Shown here piece by piece: positions 1 to 6,339 of a stretch of DNA of 7,246 bases. Both the position numbers and the translations under genes were made by a program. The notes beneath the pieces were generated by a model. That model searched no databases. It saw only the letters and a list, made by a program, of their open reading frames with translations, and was not told the origin of the DNA. Position 1 is the stretch's first letter. Every line of letters starts with the position of its first letter. Source of the DNA: Pseudomonadota bacterium (GTDB lineage: Bacteria > Pseudomonadota > Alphaproteobacteria > Reyranellales > Reyranellaceae); the NCBI GenBank assembly GCA_023436825.1, contig JAEZHS010000008.1:1-7246 (forward strand). Reading direction: 5' to 3'.

Positions 1-11
1 GACGCGACCCA

Positions 12-36
12 GCGCGCGGTCCGGAAGATCGTGAGT
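12..36 (+). repeat. Partial copy of the dispersed hairpin repeat at the operon 3' end
   Basis: Positions 12-28 are identical over 17 bases to 6351-6367. The core at 19-36 (GGTCCGGAAGATCGTGAG) differs at two positions from the reverse complement of the left unit in the 6270-6402 cluster (GGTCCGGAAGATAATGAG). The palindrome that follows the core in the other copies is absent here, because the stop codon of the phosphoesterase gene begins at 39. The GC-rich hairpin side runs toward the window edge and may be cut off. The position directly downstream of the last gene of the minus-strand operon fits a 3'-end element, such as a transcript-end or REP-like repeat. The identity is seen directly; the role is inferred. 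Confidence 0.7.
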
Positions 37-543
37 TCATGCGGCGAGGCGCACCCTTGCCAGGGTGTCGAGCTCGTCGCCGTCGCGCCTGAGCAGCGTC
101 AGCTCCTCGACGCGGCCATGCATTGGCAGGTGCTGGCGCTCGACCATGCGCGCGAGGTGCTCGGCCTCGGCGGCATGGCCGAACAGCCCGAGCGTGATGT
201 GCGGCTCGAAGGCTTCGACGCCGGGCGCCGGATTGAGCGTCTCGTACAGCTCGATCAGCTCGGCCGCGCCGTCGGCGGGCACGGCGAAGAGATAGGCGGC
301 ACGCGATGGCGGCGCCATGTCATGGCGCGCCAGCCGCTCCAGCACGAACCAGAAGGATCGATGGTCGGCGAGTTGGGCGAGCGCCGTCCGGAGCCTTTCC
401 TCTTCCGACGGCGGCGCACCGAACACCAGCGTGAAGTGCGGGCCGATCAGGTCGGCCTCGCGCGGATGGTACTGCGCCCGCAGCCGGCGCAGTGCAACGT
501 CGTCGGCCTCCGCCAGCAGCGGCCAAGCCACGACGTAGAGCAT
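37..543 (-). CDS. 2H phosphoesterase family protein (LigT / 2'-5' RNA ligase-like)
   Basis: This 168-residue protein carries the two short histidine motifs that define the 2H phosphoesterase superfamily: HFTL at residues 36-39 and HITL at 115-118. They are spaced as in LigT-like and cyclic-phosphodiesterase proteins, where both histidines act on 2',3'-cyclic or 2'-5' phosphodiester bonds of RNA or nucleotides. The length matches single-domain members, and no signal peptide or membrane segment is visible, so it is probably cytoplasmic. The ATG overlaps the TGA of the preceding DUF169 gene by one base (TGATG). Only a weak AAGAG lies upstream, so translation probably depends on coupling to that gene. 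It is the last gene of the operon, followed directly by a repeat core. The substrate cannot be read from sequence; RNA end processing or a nucleotide cyclic-phosphate is the family expectation. Confidence 0.85.
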   Translation of the reverse strand: MLYVVAWPLLAEADDVALRRLRAQYHPREADLIGPHFTLVFGAPPSEEERLRTALAQLADHRSFWFVLERLARHDMAPPSRAAYLFAVPADGAAELIELYETLNPAPGVEAFEPHITLGLFGHAAEAEHLARMVERQHLPMHGRVEELTLLRRDGDELDTLARVRLAA

Positions 544-1370
544 CAGCCGTAGCTCTTGGCCATGCCGAAGGCGGGGTCCATGGCCGCGCCGTAGGGCGGG
601 AACGGATAGCGCAGGCCATTCTTGCCGAGATGGCCCATGCCCTCGATAGCGCGCAGGAACTCGTCCGGCGGGCAGGCCATCAGCAGCTCGTCATCGGCGA
701 CGCCGCCATAGCGGCGCTCGGCATAACAGGGCAGCGAGAGAGAAGTCTGCCGCGTCGCAAGCGCCCGCCCCCAGGAATCGGCGCAGGCGCTCTCGCCGGT
801 GACCGTGAAGTCGTAGCGGCGGTAGCGGTGGAACTGCAGGCCGTTGATGAAGTAGATCATCTGGCCGGGCGTGCCGTAGAACAGGCAGATGTCCGGCGGA
901 TCGAGTCGCGCCGAGCGCAGCGGCGACACGACCAGGCCGTTGTACTTGCCGTCGGGCACGCGCGGCATCTGTGCCTGGTGGGCGGCCGACGCCTCCTTGT
1001 TGCCGAACCACACACCGTTCATGTGGTCGCCCGACAGGAACCCCTCGCCGGGATGGTTGAGGCCGACCACGCCGCCGCAATTGCCGCCGCGTGTGTTGTC
1101 GACGGTGATGCCGAGCGTGAACCCGTACCAGCGCGATTGCGTCACCATCTGGCACATGGTGAACTTGAAGCCGTCGGTCGGCTTGCGCACGCCCTGGATC
1201 TTCTCCATGTCCGCCGGATCTTCGAACAGCCGCATGCCGATCGGCTGGGTGCGGATGCGCAACAGGTCGATCAGCTTGGCCGAGGCGTCGGCCAGCATCT
1301 TGCCGTCGATCTTTTCGGGCGGCGTCCATGGGGCGACCTTGTAACCGGGCGGCAGCGTCTGGACGTTCAT
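543..1370 (-). CDS. DUF169 family protein (COG2043-like)
   Basis: This 275-residue protein resembles the DUF169 family, whose biochemical role is not established. Visible landmarks are a QPIGMRLF segment near residues 42-49, MCQM at 72-75, GNCGG at 96-100, GESACADSW at 192-200, a PCYAERRYG block at 214-222 and a following DDELL at 226-230. Six cysteines (73, 98, 162, 196, 215, 233) are present, several in these glycine-rich conserved-looking blocks. That would fit metal or cluster binding but does not prove it. No signal peptide or transmembrane segment is seen. The start is supported by a strong GGAGGAA Shine-Dalgarno at 1374-1380, three bases before the ATG. It sits 27 nt after the upstream dehydrogenase gene, the widest gap in the operon, and overlaps the downstream phosphoesterase start by one base. 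The family call is from recalled motif pattern, not a search. Confidence 0.8.
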   Translation of the reverse strand: MNVQTLPPGYKVAPWTPPEKIDGKMLADASAKLIDLLRIRTQPIGMRLFEDPADMEKIQGVRKPTDGFKFTMCQMVTQSRWYGFTLGITVDNTRGGNCGGVVGLNHPGEGFLSGDHMNGVWFGNKEASAAHQAQMPRVPDGKYNGLVVSPLRSARLDPPDICLFYGTPGQMIYFINGLQFHRYRRYDFTVTGESACADSWGRALATRQTSLSLPCYAERRYGGVADDELLMACPPDEFLRAIEGMGHLGKNGLRYPFPPYGAAMDPAFGMAKSYG

Positions 1371-1397
1371 GGTTTCCTCCGTGTCTGGCTAGGCAGG

Positions 1398-2135
1398 CTA
1401 TGTGAGGTTCAGCCCGCCATCGGCGATGACGATCTCTCCGGTAACGTAGTCGTTGGCGACCAGCGCGGCCACCAGATCGGCGATGTCGTGCGGTTTCGCA
1501 GGCCGGCGCATGGCCGAGCGGGTGTTCCAGAGCTCGACCGCTTCGGGCCAGCTCGCGGTCATCGGCGTCTCGACCAGGCCGGGCGCGACGCAATTGACGC
1601 GAATGGCCGGTCCGAGCGCCAGGGCCAGCAGGCGCGTGACGTGATGCAGTCCCGCCTTGGCCGTCGCATACGGAATGGAGGCGCCCTTGGGCCGCACGCC
1701 GGCATGAGTGCCGATATTGACGATGCAGCCCGGCTTGCCCTCTTCCGCCGCCTTGCGCAGCGCCGGCTCCGCTTCGGTCACCAGTACGAAGGGAGCGATC
1801 AGATTGACGTCGAGCATGCGCCGCCAGACCGCCGGCGTCGCCGCCTTGAGATCGGCATGCGGGATGCGGATCGCCTGGCCGGCATTGTTGACCAGCACAT
1901 CGAGCCGGCCATGGCGCTTCAGGACGTCGGCAACCAGATCGCGCGTCGCGTGCTCGTCCAAAAGATCGGCCTGGTGATAGCTGGCGCCGGCAAGCTCATC
2001 CGCCATGCGCTTACCGGCATCAGCAGAGCTGCGCGAATGCAGCGCCACCTTGTAGCCGTCGCGCGTCAGGCGGCGCGCCGTGGCGGCGCCGATCCCCGAG
2101 GTCGAGCCGGTGACGAGAGCGACCCGGTCAGACAC
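1398..2135 (-). CDS. SDR family NAD(P)-dependent oxidoreductase with Thr in place of the catalytic Ser
   Basis: A classical short-chain dehydrogenase/reductase of 245 residues. It has the Rossmann cofactor motif TGSTSGIG at 9-16, NNAG at 83-86, the structural Asn in DVN at 111, and the active-site YATAK with Tyr156 and Lys160. The residue 13 positions before the tyrosine, normally Ser, is Thr143 in NIGTHAG. The C-terminal block ADGGLNLT is typical of the fold. A GTG start at 2135 is chosen because it opens directly on the Rossmann strand; GAAGG and GGAGG lie upstream, inside the preceding hydrolase gene. The start overlaps the hydrolase stop by 8 nt. The substrate is unknown; 3-oxoacyl-ACP reductase or glucose dehydrogenase labels often given to this family would not be safe here. 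HSRS after the second strand lacks the acidic residue typical of NAD-specific enzymes, which mildly suggests NADP(H). Confidence 0.9.
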   Translation of the reverse strand: MSDRVALVTGSTSGIGAATARRLTRDGYKVALHSRSSADAGKRMADELAGASYHQADLLDEHATRDLVADVLKRHGRLDVLVNNAGQAIRIPHADLKAATPAVWRRMLDVNLIAPFVLVTEAEPALRKAAEEGKPGCIVNIGTHAGVRPKGASIPYATAKAGLHHVTRLLALALGPAIRVNCVAPGLVETPMTASWPEAVELWNTRSAMRRPAKPHDIADLVAALVANDYVTGEIVIADGGLNLT

Positions 2136-2916
2136 TGGCCTTCAACGCCTCCAGCGACTCGTCTGGCCGCTCGACGATCATGAAGTGCCCGCTGTTGCGG
2201 ACCACGACGGTGCGCGCGCCGGCGATGGCTGCAGCCAGCGGCTTGGCCTTGGCCGCCGGCGTCATGAGATCGCCGTCGCCCAGCACCAGGACCGTCGGGC
2301 ATCTGACGGCGGCGCCTCGCGTCGTCGCGTCCTTGTAGGCGTTGCACGCCGCAAGATCGGCATGGATCACGCCCGGCCGGTTGCCCGACAGCACGGCCAG
2401 CGATTCGCGGCGCAGCCACAGGCCGGGCGAGACCATGCCGCCCTTGTGCAGCGCGCTGCCGATTCCCCAGAAGGTCATCAGCTCCTGCACCTTCAGCGTG
2501 TTGGCCTTGGCCGATTCGAGCATCTCGGGATGGACCGGCATCTCCGCCGCCACACCGCACAGCCCCAGTGCACGCACCTTGTCGGGAAAGCGGGCCGCCG
2601 TGTCGATCGCCACCAGCGCGCCCATGGAATGACCGACCAGCGCCGCGCTCTTCAGCCCGACGGCCTCGATCAGGCACGCCGTCCAGTCGGCCATGGCGGC
2701 GATGCTCTCGAGCGGCGGCCCGTCTGACCAGCCATGGCCGGGAAAATCGACGGCCAGCACGCTGCGGCCATGATGGGCGAACCAGCGCGTCTGCAGGCGC
2801 CAGGTGGTGCGGTCGAAGCCGGCGCCGTGCAGGAAGATGACGGCGGGCTTGGCCGGGTCGAATTCGGCGCCGCCGGTCGTCGCGGAGACGGCGCGGCCCT
2901 GGACGGTGAGCTTCAT
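2128..2916 (-). CDS. Alpha/beta fold hydrolase
   Basis: A 262-residue alpha/beta hydrolase with a complete catalytic set. The oxyanion-hole motif is HGAG at 30-33, the nucleophile elbow GHSMG has Ser97, the acid is Asp216 in GDGDLMTP, and the base is His244 in NSGHFMIVERP. DFPGHGWSDG at 57-66 is the strand-4 loop common to this fold. A cap region of roughly residues 120-200 is rich in Met and Leu. There is no signal peptide. The frame stays open far upstream, opposite the sulfhydrylase gene, but the real start is the ATG at 2916. It lies two bases after the sulfhydrylase stop and has AAGGGG about six bases upstream. The 3' end overlaps the next dehydrogenase gene by 8 nt. It could be an esterase, lactonase or epoxide hydrolase; sequence alone does not decide. 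It is too short and lacks the layout of homoserine O-acetyltransferase. Confidence 0.9.
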   Translation of the reverse strand: MKLTVQGRAVSATTGGAEFDPAKPAVIFLHGAGFDRTTWRLQTRWFAHHGRSVLAVDFPGHGWSDGPPLESIAAMADWTACLIEAVGLKSAALVGHSMGALVAIDTAARFPDKVRALGLCGVAAEMPVHPEMLESAKANTLKVQELMTFWGIGSALHKGGMVSPGLWLRRESLAVLSGNRPGVIHADLAACNAYKDATTRGAAVRCPTVLVLGDGDLMTPAAKAKPLAAAIAGARTVVVRNSGHFMIVERPDESLEALKASV

Positions 2917-2918
2917 GG

Positions 2919-4214
2919 TCAGCCCCTTGCCGCAGCGCGCAGCGCCTGGCCGAGATCGTCCAAGAGGTCGTCTGGGTCTTCCAGGCCGACCGACAGCCGG
3001 ATCATGCCCTCGCCGATGCCTGCTTCCTCGAGCGCCGCGGCATTGAGCTGCGCGTGCGTGGTCGAAGCGGGATGGATCACCAGCGACTTGGCGTCGCCGA
3101 CATTGGCGAGATGGGAGAACAGGCGCAGGCATTCGATGAAGCGCCGGCCGGCCTCGCGTCCGCCCCTGATGTCGAAGCTGAAGATCGAGCCGGTGCCCTT
3201 GGGCAGCAGCTTCTGCGCCAACGCATGGTCGGGATGATCGGGCAGCTCGGGTGAGGCGATGCGCTCGACCGCCGGGTTGGCCTTGAGGAAGGCGATCACC
3301 TTGCGGGCGTTCTCGACATGCCGCGCCATGCGCAGGGGCAGGGTTTCGAGGCCCTGCAGAAGATAGAAGGCGGTCTGCGGCGCCATGCACGAGCCGAAAT
3401 CGCGCACACCCTCGGTGCGGGCGCGCGAGATGAAGGCCTGCACGCCGAACTCCTCGGCGAAATCGATGCCATGGTAGCCGGCATAGGGCTCGGTGAGCGT
3501 CGGGAACTTGCCCGAGCCCTCCCAGTCGAAGCGGCCCGAATCGACGATGACACCGCCGATCGCCACGCCATGGCCGCCGATGAACTTGGTTGCCGAATGG
3601 AACACGATGTCGGCGCCCAAGGTCAGCGGCCGGCACAGAACCGGCGAGGCGAAGGTGTTGTCGATCATCAGCGGGATCTTGGCCGCATGGGCGATGTCGG
3701 CGATGACCGGGATGTCGAGCACCTCGCCACCCGGATTGCCGATGGTCTCGCCCAGCACCAGTCGTGTCTCCGGGCGAATGGCCTTGCGAAAGCCGTCATG
3801 GTCTCGCGGGTTCACGAAGGTCGTGGTGATGCCGAAACGCGGCAGGGTGAGGCCCAGCATGTTGCGCGTGCCGCCGTAGAGCGAAGTCGAGGCCACGATA
3901 TGGCCGCCCGCCCCCATCAGGGTGGCGATGGCGATGTGCAGCGCGGCCTGGCCGCTCGACACGCCGAGCGCGCCCGCCCCCTCCTCCAGCGCGGCGACGC
4001 GCTCCTCGAACACCGCGACGGTGGGATTGGAGATGCGGCTATAGATGTGGCCGCCGACTTCGAGGTTGAACAGGCTCGCGGCGTGATCGACATCGCGGAA
4101 CACGAAGGAGGTCGACTGATAGATCGGCACGGCGCGTGCGCCAGTGACCGGATCGGGATGCTGGCCGGCGTGCAGGGCCAGCGTATCGGGCTTCAGGAAC
4201 TTGGCGTCGACCAC
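2919..4214 (-). CDS. metY: O-acetylhomoserine aminocarboxypropyltransferase (sulfhydrylase), PLP-dependent
   Basis: A Cys/Met metabolism PLP enzyme of 431 residues when read from the GTG at 4214. Family members convert O-acetyl-L-homoserine and sulfide to homocysteine and acetate in the cytoplasm. Positions below count from that start: LHAGQHPDP near 14-22, YSRISNPT at 58-65 (phosphate contacts donated to the neighbouring subunit), SSGQAA at 86-91, the PLP-ring Asp185 in DNTFASP, and the Schiff-base Lys210 in SATKFIGGHG. A C-terminal MIRLSVG with Arg406 is expected to bind the substrate carboxylate. The insert after the lysine (IVDSGRFDW...FPTL, then GYHGIDF) and the length near 430 favour the sulfhydrylase over the roughly 390-residue cystathionine enzymes. 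The GTG is preferred over an ATG at 4247, which would overlap bdhA and add an 11-residue tail; AGGGA sits eight bases before the GTG. The name metY (oah) rests on family resemblance. Confidence 0.9.
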   Translation of the reverse strand: MVDAKFLKPDTLALHAGQHPDPVTGARAVPIYQSTSFVFRDVDHAASLFNLEVGGHIYSRISNPTVAVFEERVAALEEGAGALGVSSGQAALHIAIATLMGAGGHIVASTSLYGGTRNMLGLTLPRFGITTTFVNPRDHDGFRKAIRPETRLVLGETIGNPGGEVLDIPVIADIAHAAKIPLMIDNTFASPVLCRPLTLGADIVFHSATKFIGGHGVAIGGVIVDSGRFDWEGSGKFPTLTEPYAGYHGIDFAEEFGVQAFISRARTEGVRDFGSCMAPQTAFYLLQGLETLPLRMARHVENARKVIAFLKANPAVERIASPELPDHPDHALAQKLLPKGTGSIFSFDIRGGREAGRRFIECLRLFSHLANVGDAKSLVIHPASTTHAQLNAAALEEAGIGEGMIRLSVGLEDPDDLLDDLGQALRAAARG

Positions 4215-4221
4215 GATGCTT

Positions 4222-4226
4222 TCCCT
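4222..4226 (-). promoter_or_regulatory. Ribosome binding site deciding the GTG start of the sulfhydrylase gene
   Basis: On the minus strand the bases read AGGGA, partly inside the bdhA stop codon TAG (4227-4225), with about eight bases to the GTG at 4214. This placement supports GTG over the upstream ATG at 4247 and implies that ribosomes ending bdhA can restart at once. Confidence 0.6.
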
Positions 4227-5010
4227 ACTGTGCGGTCCAGCCGCCATCGGACACCAGGGCCGTACCCTGCATGTTCGAAGCGGTGTCGGAGGCCAGGAAC
4301 ACGGCGAGGCCGGCGATCTGCTCGACCGTGGTGAACTGGACTTGCGGCTGCTTCTCGCCGATCAGCAGACGGCTCGCCTGCTCCATGCTGATGCTGTCGG
4401 CTTTCGCCTTTGTCTCGATCTGGGCGATCGCCAGCGGCGTCGACACGAAACCCGGGCAGATCGCGTTGCAAGTCACGCCGCTGTCGGCGCATTCGATGCC
4501 GATGACCTTGGTCAGCCCGATCAGGCCGTGCTTGGCGGCGACATAGGCGACCTTGTGGGCGGAGGCCACCAGGCCGTGCGTGCTGGCGACGTTGACGATG
4601 CGGCCCCAGCCCTTGCGCTTCATCTCCGGCAGCGCCGTACGGATCGTATGGAACGACGCGCTGAGATTGACGGCGATGATGGTGTCCCACTTGTCCGGCG
4701 GAAAGCTTTCGACCCGGTCGACATGCTGGACGCCCGCGTTGTTCACCAGGATGTCGACGCCCCCCAGCGTCTCGTGCGTGGCCGCCACCAGGTCGGCGAT
4801 CTCCGCCGGCTTCGCCATGTCCGCGCCGTGATAGGCGATCTTCACACGGGTCTCCCCGGCGAGCGCGTCACGCACCTTGTGGATGGCCGCGGGCTCACCC
4901 AGCCCGTTCATCATGATGCTGCAGCCTTTAGCCGCGAAGGCGCGGGCGATGGCAAGACCGATTCCGCTGGTCGACCCGGTGACCAGGGCCACTTTGCCCT
5001 CAAGCGACAT
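4225..5010 (-). CDS. bdhA: D-3-hydroxybutyrate dehydrogenase
   Basis: A 261-residue SDR that interconverts (R)-3-hydroxybutyrate and acetoacetate with NAD(H), the last step of poly-3-hydroxybutyrate breakdown. It has GSTSGIG at 12-18, NNAG at 90-93, and the catalytic set Asn115, Ser143, Tyr156 and Lys160. What makes the call specific is the set of substrate-carboxylate residues known from bacterial 3-hydroxybutyrate dehydrogenases (Gln94, His144, Lys152, Gln196). Here they fall at Gln95, His145, Lys153 and Gln197, each shifted by one. The blocks NNAGVQHVDRVESFP, KWDTIIAVNLSASFHT and HGLVASAHKVAYVAAKHG are hallmarks of the enzyme. The ATG at 5010 has AGAGGTGA upstream, built from the last codons of the DUF1192 gene six bases away. 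No phasin, polymerase or depolymerase gene is in the window. Confidence 0.95.
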   Translation of the reverse strand: MSLEGKVALVTGSTSGIGLAIARAFAAKGCSIMMNGLGEPAAIHKVRDALAGETRVKIAYHGADMAKPAEIADLVAATHETLGGVDILVNNAGVQHVDRVESFPPDKWDTIIAVNLSASFHTIRTALPEMKRKGWGRIVNVASTHGLVASAHKVAYVAAKHGLIGLTKVIGIECADSGVTCNAICPGFVSTPLAIAQIETKAKADSISMEQASRLLIGEKQPQVQFTTVEQIAGLAVFLASDTASNMQGTALVSDGGWTAQ

Positions 5011-5016
5011 CCCAAC

Positions 5017-5024
5017 TCACCTCT
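5017..5024 (-). promoter_or_regulatory. bdhA ribosome binding site formed by the end of the upstream gene
   Basis: The minus-strand bases AGAGGTGA include the final Arg codon and TGA stop of the DUF1192 gene and lie six bases before the bdhA ATG. One stretch therefore serves as stop codon and Shine-Dalgarno, a classic layout for termination-reinitiation coupling. Confidence 0.65.
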
Positions 5025-5205
5025 TGAAGAATGACGCGGCCGCCGCGGCGTGGCTCTGCTTCGCCTTGATCTTCTCCTCGACCCGCGCGAGCTCGGCCTC
5101 GAGCACGGCGACGTACTCCTTGAGGTCGTCGATGTTCATGGAATCGAGATTCCGCGGCTGCGTTTTCTTCTGCTTGGGATCGAGATCGTCGAGGTCGAAG
5201 GCCAT
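5017..5205 (-). CDS. DUF1192 family small coiled-coil protein
   Basis: A 62-residue protein with the DUF1192 pattern. An acidic N-terminus (FDLDDLDP) and a basic KQKK stretch come first. The core NIDDLKEYVAVLEAELARVE at about 24-43 has heptad-spaced Leu/Val and should form a short coiled coil. An alanine-rich linker leads to the terminal ASFFKR. The family is small, mostly alphaproteobacterial and without a known function. No signal peptide or membrane segment is present. The ATG at 5205 has an excellent GGAGGA five bases upstream. It is the first gene of the minus-strand operon and lies divergent to the quinone oxidoreductase gene. Confidence 0.85.
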   Translation of the reverse strand: MAFDLDDLDPKQKKTQPRNLDSMNIDDLKEYVAVLEAELARVEEKIKAKQSHAAAAASFFKR

Positions 5206-5271
5206 GGTGCTCCTCCACGGAAGCGGCTAAGGGAGACCTACCATTGCTCCCACCGCTCCGAAAGGCCGACC
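5206..5271. promoter_or_regulatory. Divergent intergenic region expected to hold both promoters
   Basis: This 66-bp gap is the only non-coding space between the minus-strand operon and the divergent quinone oxidoreductase gene, so it should contain or overlap both promoters. It holds the Shine-Dalgarno of each gene (GGAGGA on the minus strand at 5211-5216; AAAGG on the plus strand at 5261-5265). It also holds an inverted pair, GGGAG (5231-5235) and CTCCC (5247-5251), 11 bases apart and nearly centred between the two starts. I could not find convincing -35/-10 hexamers in either direction; TACCAT at 5240-5245 is the nearest -10-like match. Promoters may reach into the coding ends or use a different sigma factor. 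Confidence 0.5.
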
Positions 5272-6264
5272 ATGAGCGCCCTGCCCGCGACGATGACCTG
5301 TGTCGAGATCAAGAAGCCGGGCGGCCCTGAAGCGTTGGTGCCGACGACGCGACCGGTGCCGCAGCCCAAGGAAGGCGAGCTGCTGATCAAGGTCGCGGCG
5401 ACGGGCGTCAACCGTCCCGACATCGCCCAGCGCGCCGGTCTCTATCCCCCGCCGCCGGGTGCGTCGGACCTGCCCGGCCTCGAAGCCGCCGGCACGGTGG
5501 CGGCGCTGGGGCCGGCCGTCGGCGGCTGGAAGGTGGGAGATGCGGTGTGTGCGCTGACACCGGGCGGTTCCTATGCCGAGTACTGCGCCGTGCCCGCGCC
5601 GCAATGCCTGCCGCCACCGAAGGGCTTCGACATGCTGCGCGCAGCGGCGCTGCCCGAAAACTATTTCACCGTGTGGCACAATCTCTTCGAGCGCGGCGAA
5701 CTCGAGGCCGGCGAAAGCGTGCTGATCCATGGCGGCGCCAGCGGCATCGGCACGACGGCGATCCAGCTCGCCAAGGCGTTCGGCGCCACCGTTCTCACGA
5801 CAGTGCGTACCGAGGCGAAGGCCAAGGCCGTACGCGCCCTCGGTGCGGATCACGCCATCCTCTACAAGGACAACGACTGGGCAGCCGAGACGAAGAAGCT
5901 GTCAGGTGGAGTCGACGTCGTGCTCGACATGGTGGCGGGCGACTATCTGCCGAAGAACCTCGGTCTGCTGAAGGAGGACGGCCGCTGCGTGGTCATCGCC
6001 ATCCAGGGTGGCGCGACAGCGACGGTCAGTGCCGGCATCGTCATGGTGAAGCGGCTCACGCTGACGGGCTCGACGCTGCGCCCGCAGAGCATCGCGAGCA
6101 AGGGACGCATGGCGCAGGGATTGAAGGACAAGGTCTGGCCGCTGCTCGAAGCCGGCAGGATCAAGCCCATCATCTACAAGACCTTCCCGCTCTCGGAGGC
6201 GGCTGCCGCGCACGCCGAGCTCGAGCGCGCCGACCACGTCGGCAAGGTCATGCTCGAGGTTTAA
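5272..6264 (+). CDS. NAD(P)H quinone oxidoreductase, PIG3 family
   Basis: A 330-residue zinc-free medium-chain dehydrogenase/reductase. The N-terminal catalytic domain has GVNRPDIAQRAGLYPPPPGA at 45-64 followed by LPGLEAAG, the signature of the PIG3 branch that reduces quinones with NAD(P)H. The Rossmann motif is HGGASGIGTTAIQ at 153-165. GADHAILYKD at 191-200 and LTGSTLR at 264-270 are further family blocks. The Cys/His ligands for catalytic or structural zinc are missing, as expected for this branch. The ATG at 5272 has AAAGG six bases upstream; a second ATG at 5293 would also give a family-length protein of 323 residues. The frame is open further upstream into the divergent promoter, but no earlier start fits. 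It is divergent to the DUF1192 gene and converges on the trcR-like gene. A detoxifying role against quinones is the family expectation. Confidence 0.92.
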   Translation: MSALPATMTCVEIKKPGGPEALVPTTRPVPQPKEGELLIKVAATGVNRPDIAQRAGLYPPPPGASDLPGLEAAGTVAALGPAVGGWKVGDAVCALTPGGSYAEYCAVPAPQCLPPPKGFDMLRAAALPENYFTVWHNLFERGELEAGESVLIHGGASGIGTTAIQLAKAFGATVLTTVRTEAKAKAVRALGADHAILYKDNDWAAETKKLSGGVDVVLDMVAGDYLPKNLGLLKEDGRCVVIAIQGGATATVSAGIVMVKRLTLTGSTLRPQSIASKGRMAQGLKDKVWPLLEAGRIKPIIYKTFPLSEAAAAHAELERADHVGKVMLEV

Positions 6265-6269
6265 CCTTC

Positions 6270-6326
6270 GGAGCGCGTACCTCCAGGTCCGCTCATTATC
6301 TTCCGGACCGCGAGCTTCCAGCTCGC
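6270..6326 (-). repeat. Dispersed hairpin repeat, left unit (inverted)
   Basis: Read on the minus strand, the unit is a perfect 7-bp hairpin with a 3-base loop (GCGAGCT at 6310-6316, AGCTCGC at 6320-6326), the core GGTCCGGAAGA, TAATGAG, and an imperfect palindrome at 6271-6294 around ACCT-CC-AGGT. The last palindrome has one mismatch (T6278 against C6289) that the right unit does not have. It begins five bases after the quinone oxidoreductase stop codon. No T-run follows the hairpins, so a standard intrinsic terminator is not evident, although the structure could stall polymerase or protect the 3' end. It is an inverted copy of 6340-6402. Confidence 0.85.
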
Positions 6327-6339
6327 TCATGATTCCTGA

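Noticed and set aside
492..2183. 563-codon open frame on the plus strand across the DUF169 and SDR genes
   Set aside because: It is antisense to two well-supported genes with clear motifs, and its product is rich in Arg, His, Ala and Gly with no recognisable domain, as expected from third-position GC in the opposite genes.
2128..2916. Homoserine O-acetyltransferase (MetX) partner for the sulfhydrylase
   Set aside because: MetX is also an alpha/beta-hydrolase fold protein but is much longer, with a different cap and motif layout. The present protein has a generic HGAG, GHSMG and GH set.
2917..3636. Long N-terminal extension of the alpha/beta hydrolase frame
   Set aside because: The frame is open because it overlaps the sulfhydrylase gene out of phase. 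The ATG at 2916 has a good Shine-Dalgarno and gives the usual length for the fold.
3318..4334. 338-codon plus-strand frame opposite the sulfhydrylase gene
   Set aside because: It runs antisense to an unambiguous PLP enzyme, with low-complexity, His/Arg-rich translation and no family motif.
5227..5853. 208-codon minus-strand frame opposite the quinone oxidoreductase
   Set aside because: Antisense shadow; its composition is Arg/Gly/His-rich without motifs, whereas the plus-strand product is a full-length PIG3-type enzyme.
6329..6335. GANTC methylation site (GATTC) in the spacer between the two repeat units
   Set aside because: GATTC and other GANTC sites occur elsewhere in the window, including inside genes, so one copy in the spacer is not evidence of cell-cycle control.
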